In this document: positions 35,391 through 46,375 of the stretch, in pieces
Layout: the number at the start of each line of letters is the position of its first letter
Numbering within the stretch: the stretch's first letter is position 1
Source: Bromus sterilis
Lineage: Eukaryota > Streptophyta > Magnoliopsida > Poales > Poaceae
DNA: 64,000 nucleotides
Direction: 5' to 3'
Assembly (NCBI GenBank): GCA_950022295.1
Contig: OX465598.1
Location: 118,651,001 to 118,715,000, forward strand
The notes under the pieces: model-generated
The model's input: the letters and a program-made list of their open reading frames with translations, nothing else
Told to the model about the DNA's origin: nothing
Database searches by the model: none
Made by a program: the position numbers and the translations under genes

Positions 35391-38300
35391 GTGCTAGGGC
35401 TTGTTTGACCCTTTTGCATCATGAAAAATTTCAAAAGGAAAATCAAAAATGGGGAAAAGAAAAGCCCTGAGAATTTAAATAAATGGGCAGGTAAAAATCT
35501 TTTTCCAAAAATCATTTGAATGCTTGGAAAATTCCTAGAAATGTTGCTGATCATTTTAAAAGTGGTTTGGGATCAATCCCATGCACATGGAATTTTCTAA
35601 TATTCAAACGGTGGCTTTGGAAATTAAAATAACCCTATTTGAATTGAAATTCAAAATATATTGAATTTCAAAAATGCTCAAACTCTACAAGTGACCTGCT
35701 ACTGGTCACCTAGTATTTATAAAAGTATTTGGGCATTTTACAAAATTGCTCTGCTATTTTTATTTGGGGCAAAACAAATAAACAGAAAAACAAAAACAGA
35801 AGAAATAAAAGAGGAACCCCCTGGCCATTCGGCCCAACTCATTCCCCCCCGAGCCCACCAGCCTGGCCCAGCCCGTACCCCTTGTCGTCTTCCTCCCCCT
35901 CCCCCCGAAGCTGCTCGCTGGAGGCACGAGAGCGCGCGGCGGCCGCGACGCCACGCCACCAGCCTGCCTGGCTCCCCCTCGCCCTCTTCTGGACGCCACG
36001 GAGACGCCCGGAGAACGCCACGCCCTTTCCCCCTCCTCCAGCTCACTCTCCCCCTCTCCTCTTCGCGAATCCAGAGCCGCCCCGAAGCCAGCCGGAGCAC
36101 GCCGTCGTGCCAGTCGCGGCCACTGGCCTCCATGTTGCTCGCCGTGATGTCCAGACGAACCAGCGCTGCCGTCTCCACCGGACCCCCTAGCTAATCGAGC
36201 CCGAGGACGCCCGGAACCCACGCCAGCTTCTTCGAGACCCCGCCGGAGCCGGAGAAGACCGCCGTCAAATTGCGTCGTCTCCGCGCACCCCAGCCTTCGA
36301 CGTTGCCTCCGTGAGCTTCAGGGTGAGCTCCTCACCATTTCCCCCCATTCCGCGCTCTCTCCCGTGCACCGTAGCCCCACCTCCACCTCACCAGTGGCCG
36401 GCCGCCGCACCTCGTCGTCGCCGGCGTCGATTTAGCCCTCCCCGAGACCCCCTGGTGGCACAGCTTGATGCGGACGAGCACGGGGCTTCTTCTCGTGCAA
36501 GCGGCGCCCGATCTGGTGGCCAAAATCGCCACCCAGTACCACGCCGCCGTGCTCGACGTCGCCGGCTTTGAGCCGCCGGCGAGTTGGGTTAAGTTAACCC
36601 TAATCACCCAGCTAATCTTAACCCTAACCCTATGACATGTGGACCCAGCCCCCCCTAATGACTCTGTTAGCCAAATTAAACCGGGTTAAACCCCCCTGAG
36701 GCTGACAGAAGGGACCCACAGGTCAGGAGCCCCCACACGTCATGCTGAGGTCAGCATGACGCAATAAACCAAATTTTCCACATTTAAAAGAATTAATTAA
36801 AACAGAGAAAATTCCAGAAAATGAGTTAAACTTGGAAAATTCATAACTAATTCATATTAACTCCAAATATAACAAATAATATGTCTAAAAATATCAGAAA
36901 AATCCAAGGAATATGAATATGGGATCTGTTTTCATGTTTGACCATTTTAAAATGGGTGAACAGTGCAAAACACCCATATGGCTTTGATTCAAATTCAAAT
37001 TTGAAGCACATTTGCAAATGACTTTGCATATGACTTCTTTTAAATGGAATTGTAACCACATTGTGACCAAGAACATCACCATTTCAATATTGATCATGTG
37101 TTTGAGCATTGCAAATAAATTTATACCTTGTTTGATTGTTTGCTCGATAGACGTGCAACCGGAACCGGAGGCCACCCCCTTTGTTGAAGACCCCCGATAT
37201 CGAACCTCGTCAGCAAGGCAAGCAAACCCCATTGATCATGTCTATAAAATCCCAATTCCCTCTCAGTCTCTTTTATGCATGTTTAGGAGATCACTTTGTA
37301 TCGATTCTACCGCATAGTTGAACCCATATCCGATGCATGACCTATCATCTTGTCACAGTAGTAAGCAAACCACAATCCTAGCGGACATAGGAGTTGTATG
37401 ATATCATGAAGCCCCTGCAACTGTTACAGCTTATTTCATGCTTAGTGTTACATGAGGTTGCTTTTGATGTGAGTCGGGATGATGGTGAACATGGTGTTGA
37501 TGAAAGTGAAACTGTGTCGGTGAATCCACCCTAATACAAGGTGAACGATGAGAGGCTGTGTAGGAGTACACAGTGGGTTGTCTCGTTGAACACTGCCTTA
37601 GGCATCGAGTTCTTGTATGGTAATCCAAGACAAAGAGTACAACCACACATTGGGCTCACTGACCCCTCTCGGCCTAGTACCTTGATCCGTGTCGACGTCC
37701 AGGAGTCACATTAGTTCGGGCTTTCCATTTGGCATATGCATAGAAAAAGAATGGAGGAATGGTTGCATCATCCTAGATATGTGAGTGCACCTGTGAGGCA
37801 GGAAAACCATCTGCTAAAGGTGGCGTCTCGGTCACCTACATTGTCTGAGTCCGTTTCGTTGATTCGGCCGGGCTCTCGAGCAGTAGCAACTCAGGTAGTC
37901 GACTCCTGGGATAGACCGGTTGTGAGCGAAGTGTCGTGGTGAACATCCTCGCTGTCACCTCTTGAACGGTGGCGAGACATGGCGGTAACCGATGGTCATG
38001 TGTGTGTAGTTTACACCCTTGCAAGGTTAACAAAACTATTCGAATAGCCGCGTCCGCGGTTATGGACTACTTGGAACCTGTACCTGATTATTAGACAACT
38101 TGAACTGGATACTTCTAAAATACACCAAGATAAGTGTGAGTGCTATGGTGTGCCTCCTCGTGGGGAAGTCGAGGAAGTAACCATAGTGGTGTATTGGTTG
38201 GAGATGTAGTGGATTCGTGTACGCTTCTTACCTCAAGTCTGGTACTCGTAGTTCAGGATTTAGCCAAGTCAAAGCTGGCACTTCTGCATGTTGAACCCCA

Positions 38301-39169
38301 TCTCCCTTTACATTGATACTTGAGCATGAGTAGTTTAGATCTGATGTAAGTCTTGCTGAGTACGACTTTGTACTCACGTTTGCTTATTCTATGTTTTAGA
38401 TAAGAAACCGGACCCCGATGGAGTCACCTTCGTGAAGCTCGACGTTGACTAAGTTAGCATAGTCCCAGACAGCAGTCTGGTCCCTCGTGGAAGGGCATGT
38501 TTGTTTACAAGGCTTCTCTAAGCCATTTGTTAAACTTGTCTGTACTCAGACCTAATTTGCTTCCGTTGTATGATGTAATGTTGATCACAGACATGTGATC
38601 TTTGTATGCTCTATGTGTATTTCAATAAAGAGTACTTTGTAGAGTTATGTGATGATACCTGCTGTTCATACTAGGCATGTGTGCTGCGTGTATGATTATA
38701 ACATGCATGTCTTAGTATGGGTTTTCGAGACCTTAGTTGTGATCTGGCTGGCGGTCTTTTATACACCAAGTGGCCCTTAGATGTGCGCAGCTTGGGGCAT
38801 CGCGATGCGATTGCTCGTGACTCTGTCACGTGCACACTTTGTTGTATGATCGAGCCCGCCCTAGACCCCGACTAAGTGATCGGGCTGGAGTAAGTCTATG
38901 TAAGAGTTAGGATCCAATCGATAACATGGTTGAGGCGACTTGTCTATGAGTATGGGATTCACCACCCATAAGCATTTAGACTTGTGAGCGGACGTTGAGG
39001 ACCCATCTCAGTTGATCATCCGGCCTGAATGGGATGCCCCTCACGTTCGATGCTTACCGAGAATGTTCTGTGCTTGGCCTTGTCTGCTTAGACAAGTGGG
39101 TACGGTTCTCGGCTCTCCATGTGATTGTATCGTGACTGGAATTACATACGCTAACCCCGGGTCCCGACA
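35368..39169 (+). repeat. Element C 3' LTR
   Basis: 3802 bp, starting TGTCGGAACCCC and ending GGGTCCCGACA, followed by GGTTT. It keeps the 414-bp stretch absent from the 5' LTR. An AATAAAG motif near 38623 could serve polyadenylation (inference). Confidence 0.93.
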
Positions 39170-39174
39170 GGTTT

Positions 39175-41524
39175 CCATTGTGAAAGATGAAAGACGCAGC
39201 GTGGCGGCTGGAAGTTTCTTTGTTCGCCGCGTGTGGATTGATGGTTGGTGGTTCATACGGGAAGGAGAGGGGAGGTGGGCGAAATTTGTGGATTGTGGGG
39301 CGAGCAGTCCTCCTGTTCTCCGCTTCCGTTCTTCCTGCTGGTGGCGCTCGTCGGCCGCGGGTAGGGCTGCTCCTGGTTGTGTATCTGCTTGGGAACCGCC
39401 GCTGTGGGAAATCGATTCGGCGGCCACGATTTGGGTCGCACTGGAGCTGCGCCGTCACCGGAGGGGAGCTGGAGCTTCTATCCCAGTCCCGTGACCGCCT
39501 GTGGTCGGTGCGGTGGGAGCGGTGGCGGTCTTCTTCCTCGACTTTCTTTCTCTTGTGCCTTAGGCCGCAGTGATATAGGCTTCGTTCCCCTCTATTTAGT
39601 TTTTTTTTCAGTTGGAGTGTTGCTACCGTTGTATTAGTTGCGGGTAGGTGCTACCGCCATCTTTGTTTTATCGGCACCTTGCCGCCGCGCTGTAGGGAGG
39701 AAGCCCATGGGGAGAGCTCCCCACATCCCGTCGTGTTAGCGTTCACGACCGAGTAGGAGGAGCCGGAGCAGGGATAGGGATGTCGTTGATGAGTACGACG
39801 TCCCCACCGCTTCTCAGTACTGGTGTGTTTTCTCTATTCTTGTTTGCTTCGTCTCCATTAGTTTTCTTCCGTTTCATGTTTACGTTTGGGAGGATGGTGG
39901 GTGCTTGGTAGTGATGACTCTGAAATAGATGTAGGGGTTGTCAATCGAGCGACCAGAAATTGGTTTTTGTGGGTTGGTTATTCCGTAGGATGCTCCTCAT
40001 TCTACCTTTTTATAGATTTTTTTTCCTCCCTCCACCCTCTGTCTACTACTGGCTTCGGACTCTAATTGGTGCTTGGTTTTTCCTCCTCATTTGATTCAGA
40101 TGATGTAAATCCAAAGACTGGATATTTTGTTCTAGTGTGTTGATTTGGGGAATCCAAAAGCTCACATTTTGCAATCGCTACCGTCTAGGTTCAGGTTAGT
40201 CTATGTGTACTCTCATATCTCATCTTACTATCCATGTGTGTGTGTTCACGATTTAATAAAAAATCATGATTTTGTGAAGCTTTTTCCATATCATCAGCAC
40301 CGTCCTTTTTTGTTCAGCATCTTCCTATAATATGGTTTATGTTGTTTTCTGGTATTAGTGTAATTTATGCTAGCGGCGTGAATAAGTTGTTCATTCACCA
40401 GTTGTCTCTCTAATATTGTAGTAAGAGAATAAATTTAGATTATATAAACAGATAGAAAGTTATGTTGTGGATATCTAATTGATAAGCAGAAATAATTTTA
40501 TTTTTCACATACAATTTTTTTTTAAACATGGTCAGCCCTCTTGCTCTTAGATATATATTTTCCTGTCTACACCATTTTTAGACTGCCTATTTTTTTGTAA
40601 AACTAAATGTTGTTATCAGTACCTAACTACCTACCAGATATCATAATAGCCAACATAAAACACCCATTTTCTCTCATACTTTTTACACTATTGCTCTTGT
40701 TTCATCATCCAGATTGATGCACACATCGTTGATCCATAAACAAGGAAACATAAACTGCTATACTGAGAACTGATTTTATACCCTGTGTGTGATCCGCTGA
40801 GGCCATGGAAGAAAAACTTCTAAAGGACATATCTCGAAAGTCTTTCGCTATATTGTGTTGCACAAGGTCCAACGTTGTTGCTCCCTTTGTTTCTTGGCCA
40901 ACAAAAGTGTATCAATTGTTTTATCCGACGAGTGTCACAATTGCATGTTCCCCCCTTACCATTGATCCTTTCCTCGCTGGCAACTGATGGAAATGCTCTA
41001 TTCTTGTTCTATGGAAGGTCAGTTTAGTAGCGTTACCTATGTTGTGTTTTAGCCCTAAGATTATTGCAATATTGGGCATCTTACATAGCTGTGATGGAAC
41101 TTTGAAATAAGCAACCATGTTTACTTGAATATCCAGGAACACATGCTTGCATTTTCATAAGTACCTAAATATACGAGGGACTATGAGCCGAGCAATGGAA
41201 AAATGGATATAGGAATTATATACTATTTATAATCTCTGTGTTCATTCTATTAATGTGAAATCCACAATTATGGATGTACATCATTCTATCTTGTGCATCC
41301 ATGTGTTCGCTTTGTATTGCATTGACTAATCTGCTGCTCACTTATGCAGTTGCTGATCCCACCTTGCTGGCACACCACTTTCTCTGAATAATAGTTTCTC
41401 AAGGTCTTACTCTTTCTTGAGAAAAGCAGATCAGTGACTGGCATTCTAGCAGAACTCTGGCAGCCTGTCTGGATGGAGTTGTTGCTGCGGATAAGTAGAC
41501 TCCTTTTCATGAGTATGTCGTTCT
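39175..41524. other. Low-repeat region with a GC-rich start; possible gene 5' end
   Basis: Immediately after element C is a 0.6-kb GC-rich stretch (39175-39800), then AT-rich DNA. An ATG at 39781 opens a short frame (MSLMSTTSPPLL) that stops at a possible GT donor near 39823. A further ATG at 40805 opens a 60-residue frame. Neither gives a recognisable protein. The pattern would fit a GC-rich first exon followed by a long intron, but nothing decides this. It could also be an unrecognised repeat. Confidence 0.25.
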
Positions 41525-41886
41525 GGATCTCAGCCTCCATGGAGGCCAAATTTTTGAAAAATTGAAAATTCAAAAATTTTGGTTTTCAAAAAATCTGAAA
41601 GAATTGTAAAAATAAACAAGGATGTGAGGTGTATGTGTGTAAAAGTTTCAGGATGAAATAAAGACAAATTCATGGTCTGGGATGATGAATAGTATCATGT
41701 GTTAAAAAGTCCCATATTTGTTTTTTTGCACAACCCTCATTTTTTAGTATTTCATCCTGGAATTTTACACACTTGTTCATTTTTCCTCCATCTATCTTTG
41801 TATTTTTTTCAGTTTTTTTTTAATGTAAAAATATGAAATTTCACGAATTTGAATTTTGCATTTGGAGGCCTCCATGGAGCTCATCC
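41525..41886. mobile_element. Fold-back MITE-like element
   Basis: About 360 bp with imperfect terminal inverted repeats: GGATCTCAGCCTCCATGGAG on the left against the complement of GCCTCCATGGAGCTCATCC on the right. Inverted similarity continues inward, for example GTGTAAAAGTTTCAGGATGA against the complement of a similar motif near 41755. There is no coding capacity. The long inverted repeats suggest a Mutator-like MITE, but I see no clear 9-bp target duplication. Confidence 0.55.
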
Positions 41887-43486
41887 TCCAAAAGCAATTT
41901 CTGCCTTTTCGTGTCTTACTTGTAGAACATTATTTTCAGGTGTTTTCCCTAATGTTTTGGTGGTGATATCCCTGCTAACTTTTTATGAGTGCTAATATGT
42001 AGACGATCATGGAGCTATCATTATTTTCAGTTTTAGACTTTTAATAGAAGGGAATGTGAGTACCATGCAAGGTGGATGGTATAACTTGATTTCAACACTG
42101 AAGAATAAAAGGATAGCATTGAACATGTTTTCCGTATTAATATTTTCAGTTTAAGGATAGAAGATAGAGGTTAACTTGCTATATAGTAGATGTTGTCTCT
42201 TCTTAAATAAGGGTATTTATTTAATTAAGGATCCATGCACACCATTTTGGACTGTTGCCCATAATTAAGGAGCCGGTGAAATTACTCTTCCAAGAAGGTC
42301 TTGTGAAAGCTCTCTTTGGTGTTGAAATGTTGTGACATTTAACCTGACTATTTCACTTGATGTTCAACTCACACTCACTTATCTATTTACATGTAGAATC
42401 ATTTGGAATGCCGTCCCTAAAGGGACTTTTGTTTAGTTTTTGAACTATGGAAAGTCAGAGAACTACTGTTTTACACTTCCTGGAGTGCATCTTTCACTCT
42501 GTAGTAGCAGCATCAAATCAATGTGAGATTGTTTTCCTTAGGTTTGCTAGGGGTTGAAAATGCTTGCTAAAACAGTTGTCTTCACAAGTTCACATCTATC
42601 GTAATAAAAAAATGTGGTAGTGATAGTAACTGTTATACTGGTTTTGGAGAATGTAAGGTAAACTGAATGTATATGAACTGAACCCTGGGTTTATCTTTTT
42701 GCACGTTTACATGTATAAGCGCACGAATAATTGTGCTGGAGGGAGGGTTATCTGGAATATCTCTATAATGTATTTCTAAGGTATTTTCTACGAAACTTTT
42801 AAATTAGGAAGTGTTTACTATGATTATCCACTATTGATATATATACATTTGAGAGCCCAACTTACTTTTGTCACATGCCAGTTCAACTAGGGAACGTGAC
42901 ACTGTCCGTGCATGCGTAGCTTGTGTGTGTGTGGGAGGATCAACTTATGCATCATGACATCGTCTTCATTGATGAACATGTCTGGTGAGTATATGCAGTA
43001 TATTCTACCGATTGTTGCCAGTTGTCACATAGGGGACCTTTCGCAATAATAGACGATTTTTGTACAACCTCAATACGGTAAAGCAATTTTATTTGGATAT
43101 TTGGCATCAATAGTTCTTTCTCGGTCGATGCAATATAAAAGGTGTCAAGCCGAAATGCTTGGCTACACACTCTAAGATCTTTTTACCATTGGGAGATCTG
43201 TTTTTTGTGCCCATATCTTCTACAATGTCAAACGGATGTATAGATACTTGAAATGTCAACAAGTGTTGTTTTAAAGTTTAACATTAGTTGTTCATTCCAG
43301 ATTGCTCCAATGCACAAGGTGCTGTCTGGCCTGAGATGCCTAGCTGCACCTTCTGTCATTTAGTCAGTGCCTTGTGAGGCCTAGAATTGCTTAATATTCA
43401 ACTTTTGCATATTATTTTTGTTTATCAATAGTCTCCTTTGAGATGCTCACCAAGTTGTCATTTGTGTGCTACGTAGCTTGATCCAC

Positions 43487-43566
43487 TAATATCACAAATA
43501 GTAAATGGTATTGATTGTACTGACAATAATATCACAAATAGTAAATGGTCTTGATTGTACTGACAG
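43487..43566. repeat. 40-bp tandem duplication
   Basis: Two adjacent 40-bp units starting TAATATCACAAATAGTAAAT, differing at two positions. Confidence 0.88.
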
Positions 43567-43662
43567 CACACGGCATGAATATGAAGTGCATAGAGTACAT
43601 GACTCGTCGATAAATATGTTTATGTTTTTTCCACCAATCAAATCTTTGTTTACTTTGTCAGT

Positions 43663-43794
43663 ATGATGGAGCGCCGCAGTAAAGCGCGGCTTTCGCTTCT
43701 AGTACGTTATCTATTGCCGAAGGAAATAGAGGACTCTCCTGCATCGAGTTATGTGGAACGCTCTACTTCATTCCATGGTATGTTAATGGATAAA
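43663..43794 (+). other. Possible exon, product unknown
   Basis: A pyrimidine-rich stretch and CAG precede an ATG-ATG frame with KARLSLLVRYLLPKEIED and SSYVERSTSF, followed by a possible GTATG donor near 43775. Composition is more gene-like than the flanks, but the frame runs on into AT-rich hydrophobic-looking sequence and no family is recognised. Confidence 0.2.
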
Positions 43795-44962
43795 ATTATC
43801 ATACGCGCCGGTTCAACAATAATTATGTGTGACCTTATTTCAATTTTAATGCTATATCTCGCTTATGTGAGAAGTAGCACATTTTTTTTCTTTTCCCTCA
43901 ATTGTGTGTTCGGCTTAGTTGGTCGGCTCCTTATAAAGGTTTTTTGGAAGGTTCTATATTTCGATATTTTTCAGTATTTAGAAAATTTCAAGTGTTTTTA
44001 TATATTTTATTTTTATTTTACGATAGTTCTTTTTGGATTTATGTGTGTTTTCTATATTTATTTCCATTTTCATTTCTTATTAGTTTTCTGTCAGATCTTT
44101 TCTATTTAAATATTATTATTTTTTCATTTTTCAAATTAATTTTGTCTGTATTTAAATACACATTAATTTTATCATATAGACGTTAAATATTATTAAAATA
44201 CATGTTATATTTTTTTATTAAATACATGTTAAACATTTATTAAATATATATATTGAATATTGTTTAACTACACGACAACCATTTTATAAATGCATTAAAC
44301 ATTCATATACTAACCTCCTTGACTTTGAGCCTCCTGGTGCTTCCTAGGTGGTGGAGGTTGCTATGTCGCCGTTTGTAATGGTGTGTGTCATTGGTTACGA
44401 GCAATGTTGGGATATCACTTATCGTGAACTTATCAGTTGATCCAAGATTAGGAGTAAGCCGGTCGGTTTATCGATATATCGGTCAATTTATCGACTGATT
44501 TATCTTATCGATCAGACCGATGAGCTAAATCGATCAATTTTTTAAAATATTGAAAGATATCTTGAACAATGGTAAAGAGTAAAAGATATGATATAATTGC
44601 CATGTATCGATCGACTTATCTAGTTTTGAAAAGGTTCCAGAAGATATATTTTTATTGATTGTTATTTCCTATGTTTTCCTATCGATTATTAATATTTATG
44701 TTTTTTAGTTTATGATTTAGTTCAATTTTACACATTTTAGTTGAACATTTAAGAAAAACATGGTTTTTCATAAATTCACGAAATAAATCATGAATATATT
44801 TAAATTTTAAGAATGAAAAAATTATTTTAGTGGTGAATTTAAATTTCTGACCAATACTTAAGATTCACAAATATTTATAAAATTGATGAACATTTTTCTT
44901 AAAATTATAGTATTTTTAATTTTCTCAATATTTTTAAATCCATAAACATAATTTAACTTAAA

Positions 44963-46375
44963 TCTCTACTATCTAGAAAGAACCTAACGGTTCCTCACGG
45001 TCCCTTTAAGCGTTTTGTCAATACTTTCGTCAACCGTCTGGACCCTACCCGCCACCCTATCTACTCCTCACGATACACCAATGCGTTCTGCTCACCCTCA
45101 CGCATCAATCATCATTAAGACTATTAATTAGCATTCCTTTCAACACATTTACCTTTGTCCAACGTCCTTTGTCTATCCCACCAAATCATCGCTTTCCAAT
45201 TGGAAAGGAGTGCCATCCCTCCCACCTTGCCTTGATTCCTACCGTGTTTTTTCTCACCCTTTTTTCCTTCTCTCCCGTTTAGAGATGGTCGCCTAGGGTT
45301 TCTGCCTTCCCATTCCCAGCCTATATCCCTGCATCTTAGTGGTCAAGCGCGCCGCCTCGCCGACCTCTGCCTTCTCGTGGTCGTCACCGTGGCTACCGCT
45401 TTCTGTTCGACGCTGCCGCGCACTTCTTCGTTGCGCTCGTGTCGGATCTCTATTGGGCTCTCCACCAAGTGGTGTCTCACGTAGGCTTGTTATTGGACCA
45501 CACCATACTGCTCTGCGAGGCCATCGCCCGTCGTCTCTTCCCGTGTGAGTGACTCGGAATCCGAGCTCGCCAAGCTCTTGGATGACCACTACATGTATCA
45601 TGCCCTCCATCGCCTCCGCAACGAGGTGCTCATGTTGTGGCGCAAGGTTTTGAAGCTCCCAGAGGTGTACATAAGCGCGCAGTGGTGGTTGGAGATACCC
45701 TACACCCTTGTGGCCTCGGTGGCCTTGAGGCGCTACACATTCCTCTCCAAGAAGCACGACGATGTGCGTTTTGACAAGTACCTGGAGTAGGTGCAGGCTG
45801 ACCAGCAAGGCCAAGATCTTGGCGGACACCGCACGAGGTTGTTGTCGTCGCCTACCGCGGGGAGGAGAACGATGTGTCAAATATGCAGTGGCGTTGCATG
45901 GTGGACGACATCCGATCCAAGGGGTCGTTGCGCACCAACATCTTGATTCTCGATCCACGACATGTTCGGCAATGGTGAGGGGAGCAGAGAGAAAATCGAT
46001 AGCTAGGGGATCAAAGAGAGGGTCGACGGCGACAAACAACAAAACACGATAGGGAGTGGGAGGCGATAAATAGCAAAGCACGATAGCGAGTGACTGAGTG
46101 AGAGGAGAAAATGAGGCAAGAGATAAGGTCCACTGCTCTCGTGGGTGAAGAGGTAAGGTCCATAGTTCGCACATGGACGTTAGTGAGTGACGACTAATAT
46201 TTATGATACGGCGAATCAATGGGCATCAAGATCTATGTGATTGATCCGACGACAATGATGCATTACACATGACACAACCATATTTCTACAATAACCCACA
46301 AAATTGGATTATGATATTTTTATTTATTTTTTAATATATTTTGTATCCCGTGGCAACGCACGGGCATTGTCCTAG
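44963..46375 (+). mobile_element. Helitron (non-autonomous, gene-fragment carrying)
   Basis: Begins TCTCTACTATCTAG and ends CATTGTCCTAG, inserted between A (44962) and T (46376), as expected for Helitrons (5' TC, 3' CTRR, A/T target, no target duplication). A perfect 6-bp stem (CCCGTG/CACGGG, 46347-46364) lies 11 bp before the 3' end. At 1.4 kb it has no Rep/helicase gene and would need proteins supplied in trans. The middle is GC-rich and looks like captured gene material. Confidence 0.88.
45500..45790 (+). pseudogene. Captured gene fragment inside the Helitron
   Basis: From 45545 the plus frame reads SDSESELAKLLDDHYMYHAL, then WRKVLKLPEVYISAQWW and SKKHDDVRFDKYLE to a TAG. Base and residue composition are protein-like. 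Upstream coding-like sequence (CEAIARRLFP) lies in another frame, so the fragment is frameshifted or contains a splice. No ATG starts it. I do not recognise the parent gene. Confidence 0.35.

Larger units (their letters stand above)
27044..39169 (+). mobile_element. Element C: Ty3/gypsy retrotransposon with intact gag-pol frame
   Basis: Perfect target duplications GGTTT (27039-27043 and 39170-39174) bound the element. LTRs are 27044-30437 and 35368-39169; the 5' one is shorter through an internal deletion. The interior holds, in order, a tRNA-Met-type primer site, a 0.45-kb leader, one gag-protease-RT-RNase H-integrase frame and a purine tract. The order with integrase last, and a chromodomain-like C-terminus, place it in Ty3/gypsy chromoviruses, probably Tekay-like. 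The lineage name is inferred and no family name is claimed. Confidence 0.95.
41887..44962. other. AT-rich low-repeat region
   Basis: No supported gene. It contains a 40-bp tandem duplication (43487-43566), a possible exon at 43663 and a stretch rich in TATCGA-type words at 44460-44620. AT-rich homopolymer tracts dominate 43900-44960. Confidence 0.4.

Noticed and set aside
45293..46219. 308-residue minus-strand frame in the Helitron.
   Set aside because: Its start region lies in AT-rich sequence near the Helitron end, no domain is recognisable, and it overlaps a more protein-like plus-strand fragment. It is probably a shadow frame.
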